The notes: a model not told the origin generated them from the letters alone. A DNA stretch of 16,306 bases from UBA5976 sp037137575 (GCA_037137575.1 JBAXKB010000023.1:1-16306), one strand, 5' to 3'. Shown: positions 6,753-14,624, counted from the stretch's first letter. Numbers and translations: made by a program.

Positions 6753-8383
6753 CCCCTGCGATTCGCTCGATACCAGTTGATGGCGCACTGAGTTGCTGCG
6801 TCAAACTTTGCTAGATCTTCAGAATTAGTTAGATACGGCGAAATTGTTGTTGCCATTTCTTTACCCAGCTCAACGCCCCACTGATCGAAGGAATTAATTC
6901 CCCAGACAATTCCCTGCACGAATACCATGTGTTCGTAAAGTGCAATCAAAGATCCCAAAGCGAATGGATCAATTTCAGCCAAAGTAATCAAAGTGGTTGG
7001 GCGGTTGCCGGGCATAACTTTGTGCGTGACTAAATCCTGCGCGGTACCAGCCTGTTGAACCTGCTCTTTAGTGCGACCAAAAGCCAACACGGTTGCTTGC
7101 GCAAGTGCATTACTCACCAGGACATCGTGATGTTCACCCGCGAGATTATGTGACTTGGCCGGAATCAAAACATCACAAGCAACGATCGATGTTCCTTGGT
7201 GCAACATCTGGTAAAACGAATGCTGGCCATTTGTGCCCGGCTCGCCCCAATAAACAGCGCTGGTCTGCGTAGGTACTGGTTCGCCAGTGCGCGTAACGGA
7301 CTTGCCGTTACTTTCCATAATGAGCTGCTGTAAGTAAGCAGGGAAACGCTTTAGGTATTGGTCGTATGGTAAAACTGCCACAGTCTCGATATCTAAAAAT
7401 GATCGGTTCCACAAACCAATCAAGGCCATCAGCATGGGCACATTTCTTGCAGGAGCCGCGGTTTTGAAATGCTCGTCCATTGCATGGAATCCAGCTAGCA
7501 GTTCTGAAAACTTATCTGGCCCAATCGCAAGCATGGTTGACAGCCCAATGCTTGAGTCCATGGAGTAACGACCGCCAACCCAATCCCAAAAACCGAACAT
7601 GTTGTTTGGGTCAATGCCAAAATCAACCACGCGCGCGTGATTCGTTGATACTGCAACAAAGTGTTTGGAAACTGGTTCCGCTGCATCTGCAGGCACTACA
7701 GCTAGCAAAGCCTCGCGCGCCGATGCTGCGTTCATCATGGTCTCAATCGTGCTAAATGTTTTACTGGCGACAATGAACAGCGTTTCAAGTGGATTTACCT
7801 GCTTCAAAACTTCAGACACATCGGTGCCATCTACATTGCTCACAAAGAAGAAATGTAGATTTCGATCACTGTAACTGCGCAAAGCTTCGTAAGCCATGAC
7901 TGGCCCAAGGTCTGAACCACCGATACCGATATTTACGACATTGCGAATTGGCAATCCAGTGGCGCCCAACCATTCACCTGAACGAACCTGATTGGCTAAA
8001 ACTGTCATCGAGTCCAGAACCGCATGAACATCGGCCACGATGTCCTGGCCATCAACCACTAATTCGGCAGATCTCGGCAAACGCAGTGCAGTGTGCAGTA
8101 CAGCCCGATCTTCAGTGTTATTGAGGTGCTCACCCGCCAACATCGCATCGCGAGCAGCTTCCACACCCACTTGCCCTGCCAAATTTAGCAACGACTCGAT
8201 TACCTGCGCATCTAACCGCTGGCGACTGAAATCAAGAGTTAGCGGACCTGCTTGAAAGGTCAGAGCAGCAACTCGGTCACTATCCGCATCAAATAAGTCA
8301 CGAATGTGCTGTGATTTACGCTGTTGCGCAAGAGAAGTGAGGTGTGCCCATTCGCTACATTTAAATCCCGGCGTACTTTGCAT
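6749..8383 (-). CDS. pgi: Glucose-6-phosphate isomerase
   Basis: Interconverts glucose-6-phosphate and fructose-6-phosphate in the cytosol. At 544 residues it is a full-length, large-type bacterial PGI (about 540-550). Diagnostic segments: NIGIGGSDLGPVMAYEAL (151-168), SNVDGTD (182-188), SKTFSTIET (208-215), WDWVGGRYS (266-274), MESNGKS (356-362), PGTNGQHSFYQ (382-392), and the signature FVQGIVWGINSFDQWGVELGK (488-508). Expected catalytic residues are present: Glu357, His388 and Lys508. ATG at 8383 has AAAGG about 8 nt upstream. It is divergent from gnd across a 72-bp spacer, so both genes feeding on glucose-6-phosphate could be jointly controlled. The 3' end overlaps the PAC2 stop codon. Confidence 0.97.
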   Translation of the reverse strand: MQSTPGFKCSEWAHLTSLAQQRKSQHIRDLFDADSDRVAALTFQAGPLTLDFSRQRLDAQVIESLLNLAGQVGVEAARDAMLAGEHLNNTEDRAVLHTALRLPRSAELVVDGQDIVADVHAVLDSMTVLANQVRSGEWLGATGLPIRNVVNIGIGGSDLGPVMAYEALRSYSDRNLHFFFVSNVDGTDVSEVLKQVNPLETLFIVASKTFSTIETMMNAASAREALLAVVPADAAEPVSKHFVAVSTNHARVVDFGIDPNNMFGFWDWVGGRYSMDSSIGLSTMLAIGPDKFSELLAGFHAMDEHFKTAAPARNVPMLMALIGLWNRSFLDIETVAVLPYDQYLKRFPAYLQQLIMESNGKSVTRTGEPVPTQTSAVYWGEPGTNGQHSFYQMLHQGTSIVACDVLIPAKSHNLAGEHHDVLVSNALAQATVLAFGRTKEQVQQAGTAQDLVTHKVMPGNRPTTLITLAEIDPFALGSLIALYEHMVFVQGIVWGINSFDQWGVELGKEMATTISPYLTNSEDLAKFDAATQCAINWYRANRRG

Positions 8384-8426
8384 CTGTTGGCCTTTCGACT
8401 ATCTGGGTGAGATGTTCTGTACGCTA

Positions 8427-8432
8427 AGAATA
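8427..8432 (-). promoter_or_regulatory. Putative -10 element of pgi
   Basis: On the minus strand TATTCT is preceded, 16 nt upstream, by GTGACT (TGAC core of a -35 box). It would start transcription about 36-38 nt before the pgi ATG and leave the AAAGG ribosome site in the leader. TATTCT is also the -10 candidate of the tRNA-Leu gene. The gnd promoter must lie in the same 72-bp spacer; TACGCT at 8420-8425 on the plus strand is a weaker candidate for it. Confidence 0.4.
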
Positions 8433-8455
8433 CGCGCACTAGTTATGGAGTCACT

Positions 8456-9502
8456 GTGGCAACCTACGAAAACATCACTCACATCGGCATGATCGGCCTT
8501 GGGCGTATGGGGGCAAACCTCGTACGTCGCATCACTCGCGCCGGTTTGCATTGTGTGGTCTATGACACCGACAGCGCTGTTGCTCAAAATTTGGCAGCCG
8601 AAAATCCGGCACAGATCACCGCCATTTCGGCGATTTCAGAATTCGCCACGGCGCTTTCAGGACCTCGGGCTGTTTGGGTTATGGTCCCAGCCGGATCAAT
8701 TACTGAAACAGTTGTAGCGGAATTGATTTCAGTGCTTTCCAGTGATGACATCATCATTGACGGTGGCAACTCGTACTACCGCGATGACTTGGCACACAGT
8801 GCGCAGGCTGGCGCCAAGGGTATCGAGTTCGTTGATGTTGGCACTAGCGGTGGCGTTTGGGGTCTTGAGCGTGGTTACTGCCTCATGATCGGCGGAGGCA
8901 CTGAAGTAGTTAACGCACTGAGCGATGTGTGGAATTCGGTTGCTCCTGGCGTCGAAGCGGCTGAACGCTCGCCTGGTCGTTCCGGCGAAATCATGCCTGA
9001 AGAACGCGGCTGGTTACATTGCGGTCCAAGCGGAGCAGGGCACTTTGTAAAAATGATCCACAATGGAATCGAGTACGGCCTGATGGCTGCTTACGCCGAG
9101 GGTCTGAACATTTTGAAATCCGCAGACGAAGGTCTAAAGCCACGCACCGCTGATGCAGAGACTGCTCCCCTTGCTAATCCGGAACACTACCAATACCAGT
9201 TCGACATCGGGGCAATCACCGAACTCTGGCGTCGCGGAAGTGTTGTTGCTTCCTGGCTACTTGATCTAACCTCAATCGCTTTACATGAATCGCCAGAGCT
9301 TGACGAATTCAATGGTCGAGTTTCAGACTCAGGCGAAGGTCGCTGGACTGCAATTGCGGCCATTGAGGAAGGCGTGCCTGCTCCAGTTCTAACTGCGGCC
9401 GTAAACAGCAGATTCGAATCCCGCAACCGCTCATTATTTGCCAACAAGGTGCTATCAGCTATGCGTAAGCAATTTGGTGGGCACCACGAAAAGAAGGATT
9501 AA
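8456..9502 (+). CDS. gnd: 6-phosphogluconate dehydrogenase (decarboxylating), short form
   Basis: Oxidative decarboxylation of 6-phosphogluconate to ribulose-5-phosphate. At 348 residues it belongs to the short (~300-350) class, not the ~470-residue class. N-terminal Rossmann motif GMIGLGRMGANL (11-22); the second strand ends VVYDTD with acidic Asp37 where NADP-specific enzymes usually carry Asn-Arg-Ser/Thr, suggesting NAD preference (inference). DGGNSYYRDD (102-111), substrate loop VGTSGGVWGLERGY (128-141), and HCGPSGAGHFVKMIHNGIEYG (188-208) with catalytic Lys199 and Asn203 are intact. Start GTG at 8456 has GGAG 5 nt upstream. It is divergent from pgi. A perfect 8-bp inverted repeat follows the stop 5 nt later. 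Confidence 0.95.
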   Translation: MATYENITHIGMIGLGRMGANLVRRITRAGLHCVVYDTDSAVAQNLAAENPAQITAISAISEFATALSGPRAVWVMVPAGSITETVVAELISVLSSDDIIIDGGNSYYRDDLAHSAQAGAKGIEFVDVGTSGGVWGLERGYCLMIGGGTEVVNALSDVWNSVAPGVEAAERSPGRSGEIMPEERGWLHCGPSGAGHFVKMIHNGIEYGLMAAYAEGLNILKSADEGLKPRTADAETAPLANPEHYQYQFDIGAITELWRRGSVVASWLLDLTSIALHESPELDEFNGRVSDSGEGRWTAIAAIEEGVPAPVLTAAVNSRFESRNRSLFANKVLSAMRKQFGGHHEKKD

Positions 9503-9507
9503 CCTCC

Positions 9508-9528
9508 TGCCCAAATCACTTTTGGGCA
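9508..9528 (+). repeat. Perfect inverted repeat after gnd / upstream of mshC
   Basis: TGCCCAAA (9508-9515) and TTTGGGCA (9521-9528) are exact reverse complements separated by the 5-nt loop TCACT. The hairpin starts 5 nt after the gnd stop and has no U-run after it. It may be a tail-less terminator for gnd. It also ends only 8 nt before the mshC -10 candidate and so occupies the expected -35 region, which makes an operator role possible. The two roles are not exclusive. Confidence 0.6.
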
Positions 9529-9536
9529 ACTACGCC

Positions 9537-9542
9537 TAAACT
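9537..9542 (+). promoter_or_regulatory. Putative -10 element of mshC (leaderless)
   Basis: TAAACT is followed by six bases and then the GTG start of mshC at 9549. This spacing places the transcription start on the GTG. No Shine-Dalgarno sequence is present ahead of the GTG, consistent with a leaderless message. Confidence 0.55.
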
Positions 9543-9548
9543 TGTCAT

Positions 9549-10775
9549 GTGCAACCCTGGCCGAACCTCGAGGTACCAAACTTAAACTTTGTCGCGCCCG
9601 CGCCTAACATCTACGACTCTGCTTCCGAGTCAAACCACACGCTCGCGGTTGATCGTGAAGTCAAAATATATGTCTGCGGAATTACGCCATACGATGCAAC
9701 ACACATGGGACACGCAGCAACCTATGTCGCTTTCGACACCTTGATTCGCCTGTGGCGCGCAGCCGGAGCGACAGTAATCTACGCACAGAATGTAACTGAT
9801 GTTGACGACCCACTAATAGAGCGTGCGCAGCAAACCGGCCAAGACTGGCAGGACATCGCGATAGAACAAACTGAACTTTTCAAGCAGGACATGATCGACC
9901 TACGCGTCATTCCCCCACAGCACTACATCGGCGCGGTTGAATCTATCCCGCTTGTAGTGCAACAAGTTGAACAACTCCGGGACGCTGATTGTGTCTACGA
10001 TTTGGACGGCGATTTGTATTACAAGATCGACAAGTCACAAATGCTTGGCGCTGTTTCCCACTTGAGTCGTCACGACATGATTGATTTGTTTAGTCAGCGT
10101 GGCGGTGACCCACATAAAGACGGTAAGCACGATCCGCTTGACCCGTTACTTTGGCGTCATGAACGCCCAAACGATCCAGCGTGGGACACCGAACTTGGTT
10201 CTGGCCGCCCTGGTTGGCATATCGAATGTGCGGCCATTGCTGTGCACTACCTCGGTGAAACTATCGATGTGCAAGGTGGCGGCAGCGACCTTAAATTTCC
10301 ACATCATGAAATGAGTGCAGCGCACGCACAAAGCGCCACAGGTGTTAGTCCGTTTGCTCGCACTTTCATGCACACCGCCATGGTTTGGCTTGATGGACAC
10401 AAGATGAGTAAGTCACTGGGCAATCTCGTTTTTGTGTCAAAACTGACTGCCGCAGGCATAGACCCAATGGCAATCAGATTAGCAATTCTTGCGCACAGGT
10501 ACTGTGAAGAATGGGAGTGGACCAACGCTGGGCTCGAGCAGGCAAGTAGGCGCCTAGAGCTGTGGCGAGGTGCAATCGCTAGAGGCGGACCCTCGGGTGA
10601 TTACGCACAGCGTATTGCAATTGCTCTTGCGAACGACCTTGATACACCTACCGCTTTGGACATTGTTGATGAATGGGCAACTGCTGTTACAACAGGTTCA
10701 CCCAGCGAATCTGCTAACCAAAGCGATAGTCAAAAGATGGTACTTGCAATCGATGCCTTGTTAGGCGTTAAGTGA
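9549..10775 (+). CDS. mshC: Cysteine:GlcN-Ins ligase MshC (mycothiol biosynthesis)
   Basis: ATP-dependent ligase joining cysteine to 1-O-(2-amino-2-deoxy-glucopyranosyl)-myo-inositol, the penultimate step of mycothiol synthesis. It is a class I CysRS homologue of 408 residues (M. tuberculosis enzyme about 414). Seen: YVCGITPYDATHMGHAATY with zinc ligand Cys43 and the HIGH-type box HMGH (52-55); NVTDVDDPL (81-89); GRPGWHIECAAIA with Cys227; GGGSDLKFPHHE (243-254); and KMSKS (285-289). The ITPYD after the first Cys, and the short C-terminus without the CysRS anticodon domain, distinguish MshC from true CysRS. The start is GTG at 9549, six bases after a TAAACT element. An ATG at 9547 is out of frame. 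The stop overlaps the next gene's GTG (GTGA), so the two are translationally coupled. Confidence 0.96.
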   Translation: MQPWPNLEVPNLNFVAPAPNIYDSASESNHTLAVDREVKIYVCGITPYDATHMGHAATYVAFDTLIRLWRAAGATVIYAQNVTDVDDPLIERAQQTGQDWQDIAIEQTELFKQDMIDLRVIPPQHYIGAVESIPLVVQQVEQLRDADCVYDLDGDLYYKIDKSQMLGAVSHLSRHDMIDLFSQRGGDPHKDGKHDPLDPLLWRHERPNDPAWDTELGSGRPGWHIECAAIAVHYLGETIDVQGGGSDLKFPHHEMSAAHAQSATGVSPFARTFMHTAMVWLDGHKMSKSLGNLVFVSKLTAAGIDPMAIRLAILAHRYCEEWEWTNAGLEQASRRLELWRGAIARGGPSGDYAQRIAIALANDLDTPTALDIVDEWATAVTTGSPSESANQSDSQKMVLAIDALLGVK

Positions 10776-11500
10776 GTCAGCTTCGAATTATAGAGCGGTT
10801 GCCACAAGCCTCTAATGGCGCTTTTCTAGCCGAATTAGATGGCGTGAAAGTTATTTTCAAACCAAATCACCTTGAAAAAGAGCTCTGGGATTTCCCAACT
10901 GGAACTCTGGCACTTCGCGAGCGTGCAACCTATGTAATGGATCAACTACTCGGTTGGAATCTGGTGCCTACTACCGAACTTGTTGAAACCGAACAAGGCT
11001 TTGCCAGCGTGCAACATTGGGTTGAAGCGACCCCCACACTCGTAGAGATATTCCCATCTTCTGATGTGCCAACTAAATGGCTTGGAGTTCTCGACGGACA
11101 GGGACCAAGTGGCGAGCCACTAACTCTCGCTCATCAAGACTTAGAAGTTCTGATGAAGATTGCTCTTTTGGATGCAGTTGTAAATAACGCCGATCGCAAA
11201 GGTGGGCACATACTTACCGCCGACAATGGCTCAACTTACGCGATAGATCACGGCGTAACATTCCACGAAGAACCAAAGTTGCGCACTGTGCTTTGGGGTT
11301 GGGCCGGGCAACAGATTCCGACGCATCTACAAACTGACTTACACCGAACTATGCAAGCTATTCGCGAAAGCGAACTGACAAATTTATTAACTGAACACGA
11401 GTTATCAGCGACTCTGGACCGGATAACTGAACTCACGACGAGCGCAGTTTTTGCTGAACCTAATGACGAATGGCCAAGCCTTCCCTGGCCACTGTTCTAG
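10772..11500 (+). CDS. SCO1664-family protein, PI3/4-kinase-like fold
   Basis: A 242-residue member of the actinobacterial family typified by SCO1664, distantly like PI3/4-kinase/HipA folds. Visible landmarks: VKVIFKP with a nucleotide-type Lys30, LRERATYVMDQLLGW with Glu50, the linker-like segment FASVQHWVE, then a catalytic-loop-like VVNNADRKGGHIL (Asp141) and YAIDHG with Asp159 as a metal-ligand analogue. All residues expected of a phosphotransferase are present, but the substrate is unknown. The start GTG at 10772 overlaps the mshC stop by 4 nt. Family members commonly adjoin mshC, so a role connected with mycothiol or its precursors is possible. It ends 4 nt from the convergent DUF3090 gene. 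Confidence 0.85.
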   Translation: MSQLRIIERLPQASNGAFLAELDGVKVIFKPNHLEKELWDFPTGTLALRERATYVMDQLLGWNLVPTTELVETEQGFASVQHWVEATPTLVEIFPSSDVPTKWLGVLDGQGPSGEPLTLAHQDLEVLMKIALLDAVVNNADRKGGHILTADNGSTYAIDHGVTFHEEPKLRTVLWGWAGQQIPTHLQTDLHRTMQAIRESELTNLLTEHELSATLDRITELTTSAVFAEPNDEWPSLPWPLF

Positions 11501-11504
11501 CGCG

Positions 11505-12056
11505 CTATCCCCTGCGCCGAAAACCGTTTGCTCGGGGGCAAATGTGACCCCTGGCATCAAGTGGCTGTTCACACAGTGGACATGGTGGTCGCCCAGCAGC
11601 CACGACTGCCATTGCTCGGGTGGCGAACGCTCTTGCCAGCGCTGGTGAGAACCTAACTCGCAGTACATCCGGGCCAATTAATGTGTCGTCTTCAATCTCT
11701 GGCACATCAGCGTCATCTTCGGTTAGAGCATGAGCTTCGATGATGACCTGCAATTTATCGGGATTCCAACCAAGCGAAAGCGCTCCAACACTGAACTCCT
11801 CCTGAATCGGGTTATCTAGCGGCTCCAAATCTGCAGGACCATAGTGGTTTGTATCCACGTCTTCATCTTGTTCAATCTGATCTAATAAATCGCTCAAGCG
11901 ATCGGCTAAAACATAAACCTGAGTTTTCTCCAGTGCAACGCTCACAAGTCGATTTCCCTTGCGTGCTTGCAGGAAGAAAGCTCGTTCGCCGGGCATGCCC
12001 ACCGTGCCAGCGACAAAACGTTCAGGTTCATCAAAAACATAAAACATCCGATTCAT
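11505..12056 (-). CDS. DUF3090-family protein with C-terminal Cys/His cluster
   Basis: A 183-residue actinobacterial family of unknown function. The start is ATG at 12056: it forms an ATGA overlap with the phosphomutase stop, is preceded by a strong GGAGGT, and gives the conserved opening FYVFDEPERFVAGTVGMPG. A longer frame reaching 12125 adds 23 residues that are only the phosphomutase 3' end in another frame. Conserved segments: FFLQARKGNRLVSVALEK (28-45), QEEFSVGALSLGW (85-97), and the C-terminal GRPPCPLCEQPLDARGHICP, in which Cys159, Cys162, His171 and Cys173 could bind zinc. Two acidic tracts (about 63-69 and 113-124) separate the blocks. It is coupled to the phosphomutase; the pair faces mshC/SCO1664-like convergently. 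Confidence 0.88.
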   Translation of the reverse strand: MNRMFYVFDEPERFVAGTVGMPGERAFFLQARKGNRLVSVALEKTQVYVLADRLSDLLDQIEQDEDVDTNHYGPADLEPLDNPIQEEFSVGALSLGWNPDKLQVIIEAHALTEDDADVPEIEDDTLIGPDVLRVRFSPALARAFATRAMAVVAAGRPPCPLCEQPLDARGHICPRANGFRRRG

Positions 12057-12733
12057 TCTGCAGTTACCTCCCCGCCTACGGTTGATTCCTTTGATTGCGC
12101 AATCTTGGCAAGTGCCTGCACCCACTGGATACCAGTGTCATTCAATTTGTGTACCTGTGCATTCTGGGTGCGATACTGCACAACGGATACTGAAGTCGGT
12201 TCAATTGAAATTCGTTGAAAATTACGAAGCGGCATACTCAGTGCGTCAGCACAAATGGCCTTAATGACGTCCCCATGACTAATTGCTACCCAGATGACAT
12301 CGTCGCCATGGACAGCAGAAAGTTTCGAATCCCATTCGCGTACTGCGGCGACAGCGCGATCTGACATCGCTTGCATTGATTCACCATTAGGGAAGATCAT
12401 CTCATCAGGGGTTTCTTGCACAGTCTTCCAAGCAGTCTCTAAGGCTAGTTCGCTGAGCAAACGGCCTTGCCAATCGCCATAGTCACATTCTGTGATGCGT
12501 GTTTCAATCTGGATTGGAAACTTGTTTGCAAAAATCAAATCTGCGGTTTGCGCTGTTCTCTCTAAGGGACTCACTAACACCTGAGCAATAGGCAGCGAAC
12601 CCAGGTGTATTCCCAATTCGCGAGCAGACTTCTCACCATGTTCGTCTAAGTGCACGCCTGGCGCACGACCGGCCAGAATTCCCTGCGCATTGGCTACAGA
12701 TTGCCCGTGCCGGATAAGTAAGACAGTTCCCAT
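12053..12733 (-). CDS. Histidine phosphatase, MSMEG_4193-type phosphomutase family
   Basis: A 226-residue histidine phosphatase-fold protein. LLIRHGQSVAN (5-15) carries the phospho-accepting His9 and Arg8. LVSPLERTAQTA gives Arg59, ITECDYGDWQG gives the acid Glu82, and VAISHGDVIKAI gives the second His153. The C-terminal ISIEPTSVSVVQY is typical of the MSMEG_4193 subgroup, which is confined to actinobacteria and neighbours DUF3090. Annotations as phosphoglycerate mutase are generic; a phosphatase on an unknown small phosphoester is as likely. ATG at 12733 lies 17 nt after the uppP stop and is preceded by TACAGT at 6 nt, suggesting its own leaderless promoter in addition to read-through from uppP. 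Confidence 0.9.
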   Translation of the reverse strand: MGTVLLIRHGQSVANAQGILAGRAPGVHLDEHGEKSARELGIHLGSLPIAQVLVSPLERTAQTADLIFANKFPIQIETRITECDYGDWQGRLLSELALETAWKTVQETPDEMIFPNGESMQAMSDRAVAAVREWDSKLSAVHGDDVIWVAISHGDVIKAICADALSMPLRNFQRISIEPTSVSVVQYRTQNAQVHKLNDTGIQWVQALAKIAQSKESTVGGEVTAE

Positions 12734-12739
12734 GACTTA

Positions 12740-12745
12740 ACTGTA
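12740..12745 (-). promoter_or_regulatory. Putative -10 element of the phosphomutase gene (leaderless)
   Basis: Minus strand TACAGT, then six bases (TAAGTC), then ATG at 12733. No ribosome binding site is visible in the 17-nt gap after uppP. The -35 region would lie inside the uppP coding sequence and shows no clear box. Confidence 0.45.
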
Positions 12746-12750
12746 AACGC

Positions 12751-13593
12751 TTAACCTACTGGGAGGGTTCCTGGATGATGTCCGAAGTAGAGCCAGGCCA
12801 TCAATGCCAAGCCAAGCGCAATGCGGTAGACAACGAAGGGCATAAATGAACCCGAAACCAAGTACTTCATTAACGTTGCAATCACCCAGTAGCCAACAAC
12901 GAACGCTACAAGGGTTGCCACCAACGTCACAGGCCACTGCACAGCTGGGTCGTTCACGACTTTCACTAACTCAAGTAAGCCACTTGCTAGAACCGCAGGA
13001 ATCGCCAATAGGAATGAATAGCGCGCGGCAACCTCGCGTTTAAAACCCATAAACAGACCAAATGAGATCGTCGCACCTGAGCGCGATACACCAGGAATCA
13101 ATGCCAATGCTTGTCCGATACCAAAAGCAACAGCGTTTTTAGGATTCAAGTCGTCCAGGTTCTTAGTGTGCTTTGCCATGCGATCAGCTACACCCAAGAC
13201 AACACCCATGACGATCAATGCCACAGCAACGATCCATAAATTCCTTGCAGTAGTTTCGATTTGATCTTTGAATAGCAGCCCTAGAATGCCAATTGGCACG
13301 GAACCCAAGAGCACGAACCAACCCAAACGAGCCTCGGGCAGTTTGCGCGCCTCTGCTTGATACAAACTTTTCACCCAAGCAGAAATTATTGATGTGATGT
13401 CTTTCCAAAAGTAGATAACGACGGCAGTCTCAGTACCAATCTGGGTGACCGCAGTGAAAGCTGCCCCTGGATCTCCCCACTGAAAAAAGCGGGAAACGAT
13501 TTCGACATGGGCACTCGAAGACACGGGCAAGAACTCGGTTAGACCCTGCACAACTCCTAGCACTATGGCTTGAATCCAATGCATCGGTTCCAT
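12751..13593 (-). CDS. uppP: Undecaprenyl-diphosphate phosphatase UppP (BacA)
   Basis: Integral membrane phosphatase that converts undecaprenyl diphosphate to undecaprenyl phosphate, recycling the lipid carrier for peptidoglycan and other envelope polymers. It has 280 residues, the usual size (about 265-280), and several hydrophobic segments throughout. N-terminal motif QGLTEFLPVSSSAH (16-29) contains the QxxxE pair (Gln16, Glu20), the serines and His29. The second motif LIPGVSRSGATI (165-176) carries the catalytic Arg171. ATG at 13593 was chosen; an ATG three codons inside is a weaker alternative. No strong Shine-Dalgarno or clear promoter is visible in the 71-bp divergent spacer shared with the aldo/keto reductase. 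It is followed by the phosphomutase 17 nt later. Confidence 0.96.
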   Translation of the reverse strand: MEPMHWIQAIVLGVVQGLTEFLPVSSSAHVEIVSRFFQWGDPGAAFTAVTQIGTETAVVIYFWKDITSIISAWVKSLYQAEARKLPEARLGWFVLLGSVPIGILGLLFKDQIETTARNLWIVAVALIVMGVVLGVADRMAKHTKNLDDLNPKNAVAFGIGQALALIPGVSRSGATISFGLFMGFKREVAARYSFLLAIPAVLASGLLELVKVVNDPAVQWPVTLVATLVAFVVGYWVIATLMKYLVSGSFMPFVVYRIALGLALMAWLYFGHHPGTLPVG

Positions 13594-13652
13594 GCTGAAA
13601 CTCGTTTCTGCGACACGTCACCTAATGCGATGACTTTTTCTAACTACAACGC

Positions 13653-13658
13653 TACCGT
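13653..13658 (+). promoter_or_regulatory. Putative promoter of the aldo/keto reductase (leaderless)
   Basis: TACCGT is followed by GAGTTT and then ATG at 13665, a 6-nt spacing. TGACTT at 13631-13636, 16 nt upstream, is a plausible -35 box. No good Shine-Dalgarno precedes the ATG. Confidence 0.5.
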
Positions 13659-13664
13659 GAGTTT

Positions 13665-14624
13665 ATGGAAGAACGCGCGCTGGGCAATAGCGGACTATTC
13701 GTGTCTAGTGTGACTCTGGGCACAATGACTTGGGGACGCGACACCGACGTTTATGAAGCGCGTGATCAATTTAATATCTACTACAACGCTGGTGGGCGCT
13801 CGCTAGACACAGCTGACGTTTACTGCGACGGAACTTCCGAAGAAATCGTGGGCGAATTTCTGCGCGAGTTCCCAGATGTAATCTTGGCCACCAAAGCAGT
13901 TGCTGTGCCCGAGCCACGTAAGCGCGATGCCAGCCGTCGGCATTTATTAAACGCGCTTGACAATTCACTTCGTCGCTTACGTCGAAACCATGTCGATATC
14001 TGGTACTTGCATGCTTGGGACCCGTTAACTCCACTTGAGGAAACATTGAGTGTCTGCCAGTCAGTTGTTGCCAGCGGTAAAGCTCGCTACATTGGCATCT
14101 CTAACTACTCAGGCTGGCAACTTGCTACTTTGGCCACCATGGCCCAAAACTCCATCCCGCTTGTGGCTGCGCAGATGGAGTATTCACTACTTGAACGAGG
14201 TATCGAACGCGAAGTAGTCCAGGCAAGTAGCACTCATGGAATTGGAGTTACTGCTTGGTCTCCACTTGGTCGTGGTGTTCTAACCGGCAAATACCGTAAC
14301 AGCACCCCGGCTGATTCCAGAGGGGCATCGCAACACTTCGCTAACTTCGTAGCCCCGTACCTAACCGATAACTCACGACGAATTGTGGAAGCACTTGCAG
14401 TGGCCTCTGATGGCCTTGGTCGACCGATGCTAGACACTGCGTTGTCTTGGGTGCTCGCTCAGCCACAAGTTGCCACCGCAATCGTTGGGGCTCGAACTGC
14501 CGCGCAAGTTCGCGCAATTATGGCGGCCGACATCTCTGTACTTCCCGAAGGTATTCACTCTGCACTATCCGATGTGTCTGCCCCAGCCAAAAGCTACCCA
14601 GAGTTTGGCTGGAATCAATCATGA
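13665..14624 (+). CDS. Aldo/keto reductase
   Basis: A 319-residue (alpha/beta)8-barrel NADPH-dependent oxidoreductase reducing aldehydes or ketones in the cytosol; the physiological substrate is unknown. The catalytic tetrad is readable: Asp48 and Tyr53 in SLDTADVYCDGTSEE, Lys77 in ILATKAV, His116 in DIWYLHAWDP. Further family marks are GKARYIGISNYSGWQL, QMEYSLLER, and VTAWSPLGRGVLTGKY; the C-terminal cofactor site ATAIVGARTAAQV would bind the adenosine phosphate. It resembles the Tas/YajO-like and voltage-channel-beta-like branch more than the short AKR5 type. The stop overlaps the following DUF5703 start (ATGA), so the two form a coupled pair. The upstream TACCGT at 6 nt implies a leaderless message. 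Confidence 0.93.
   Translation: MEERALGNSGLFVSSVTLGTMTWGRDTDVYEARDQFNIYYNAGGRSLDTADVYCDGTSEEIVGEFLREFPDVILATKAVAVPEPRKRDASRRHLLNALDNSLRRLRRNHVDIWYLHAWDPLTPLEETLSVCQSVVASGKARYIGISNYSGWQLATLATMAQNSIPLVAAQMEYSLLERGIEREVVQASSTHGIGVTAWSPLGRGVLTGKYRNSTPADSRGASQHFANFVAPYLTDNSRRIVEALAVASDGLGRPMLDTALSWVLAQPQVATAIVGARTAAQVRAIMAADISVLPEGIHSALSDVSAPAKSYPEFGWNQS

Noticed and set aside
9547..9549. ATG just before mshC
   Set aside because: It is out of frame with the MshC sequence; GTG at 9549 opens the correct frame.
12057..12125. Upstream start extending the DUF3090 protein by 23 residues
   Set aside because: It is read entirely within the phosphomutase gene. ATG at 12056 has GGAGGT and the typical ATGA overlap, and gives the conserved N-terminus.
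14447..14620. Longer 120-codon frame containing DUF5703
   Set aside because: The added 58 codons are the reductase gene read in another frame; the 62-residue protein from 14621 matches the family.
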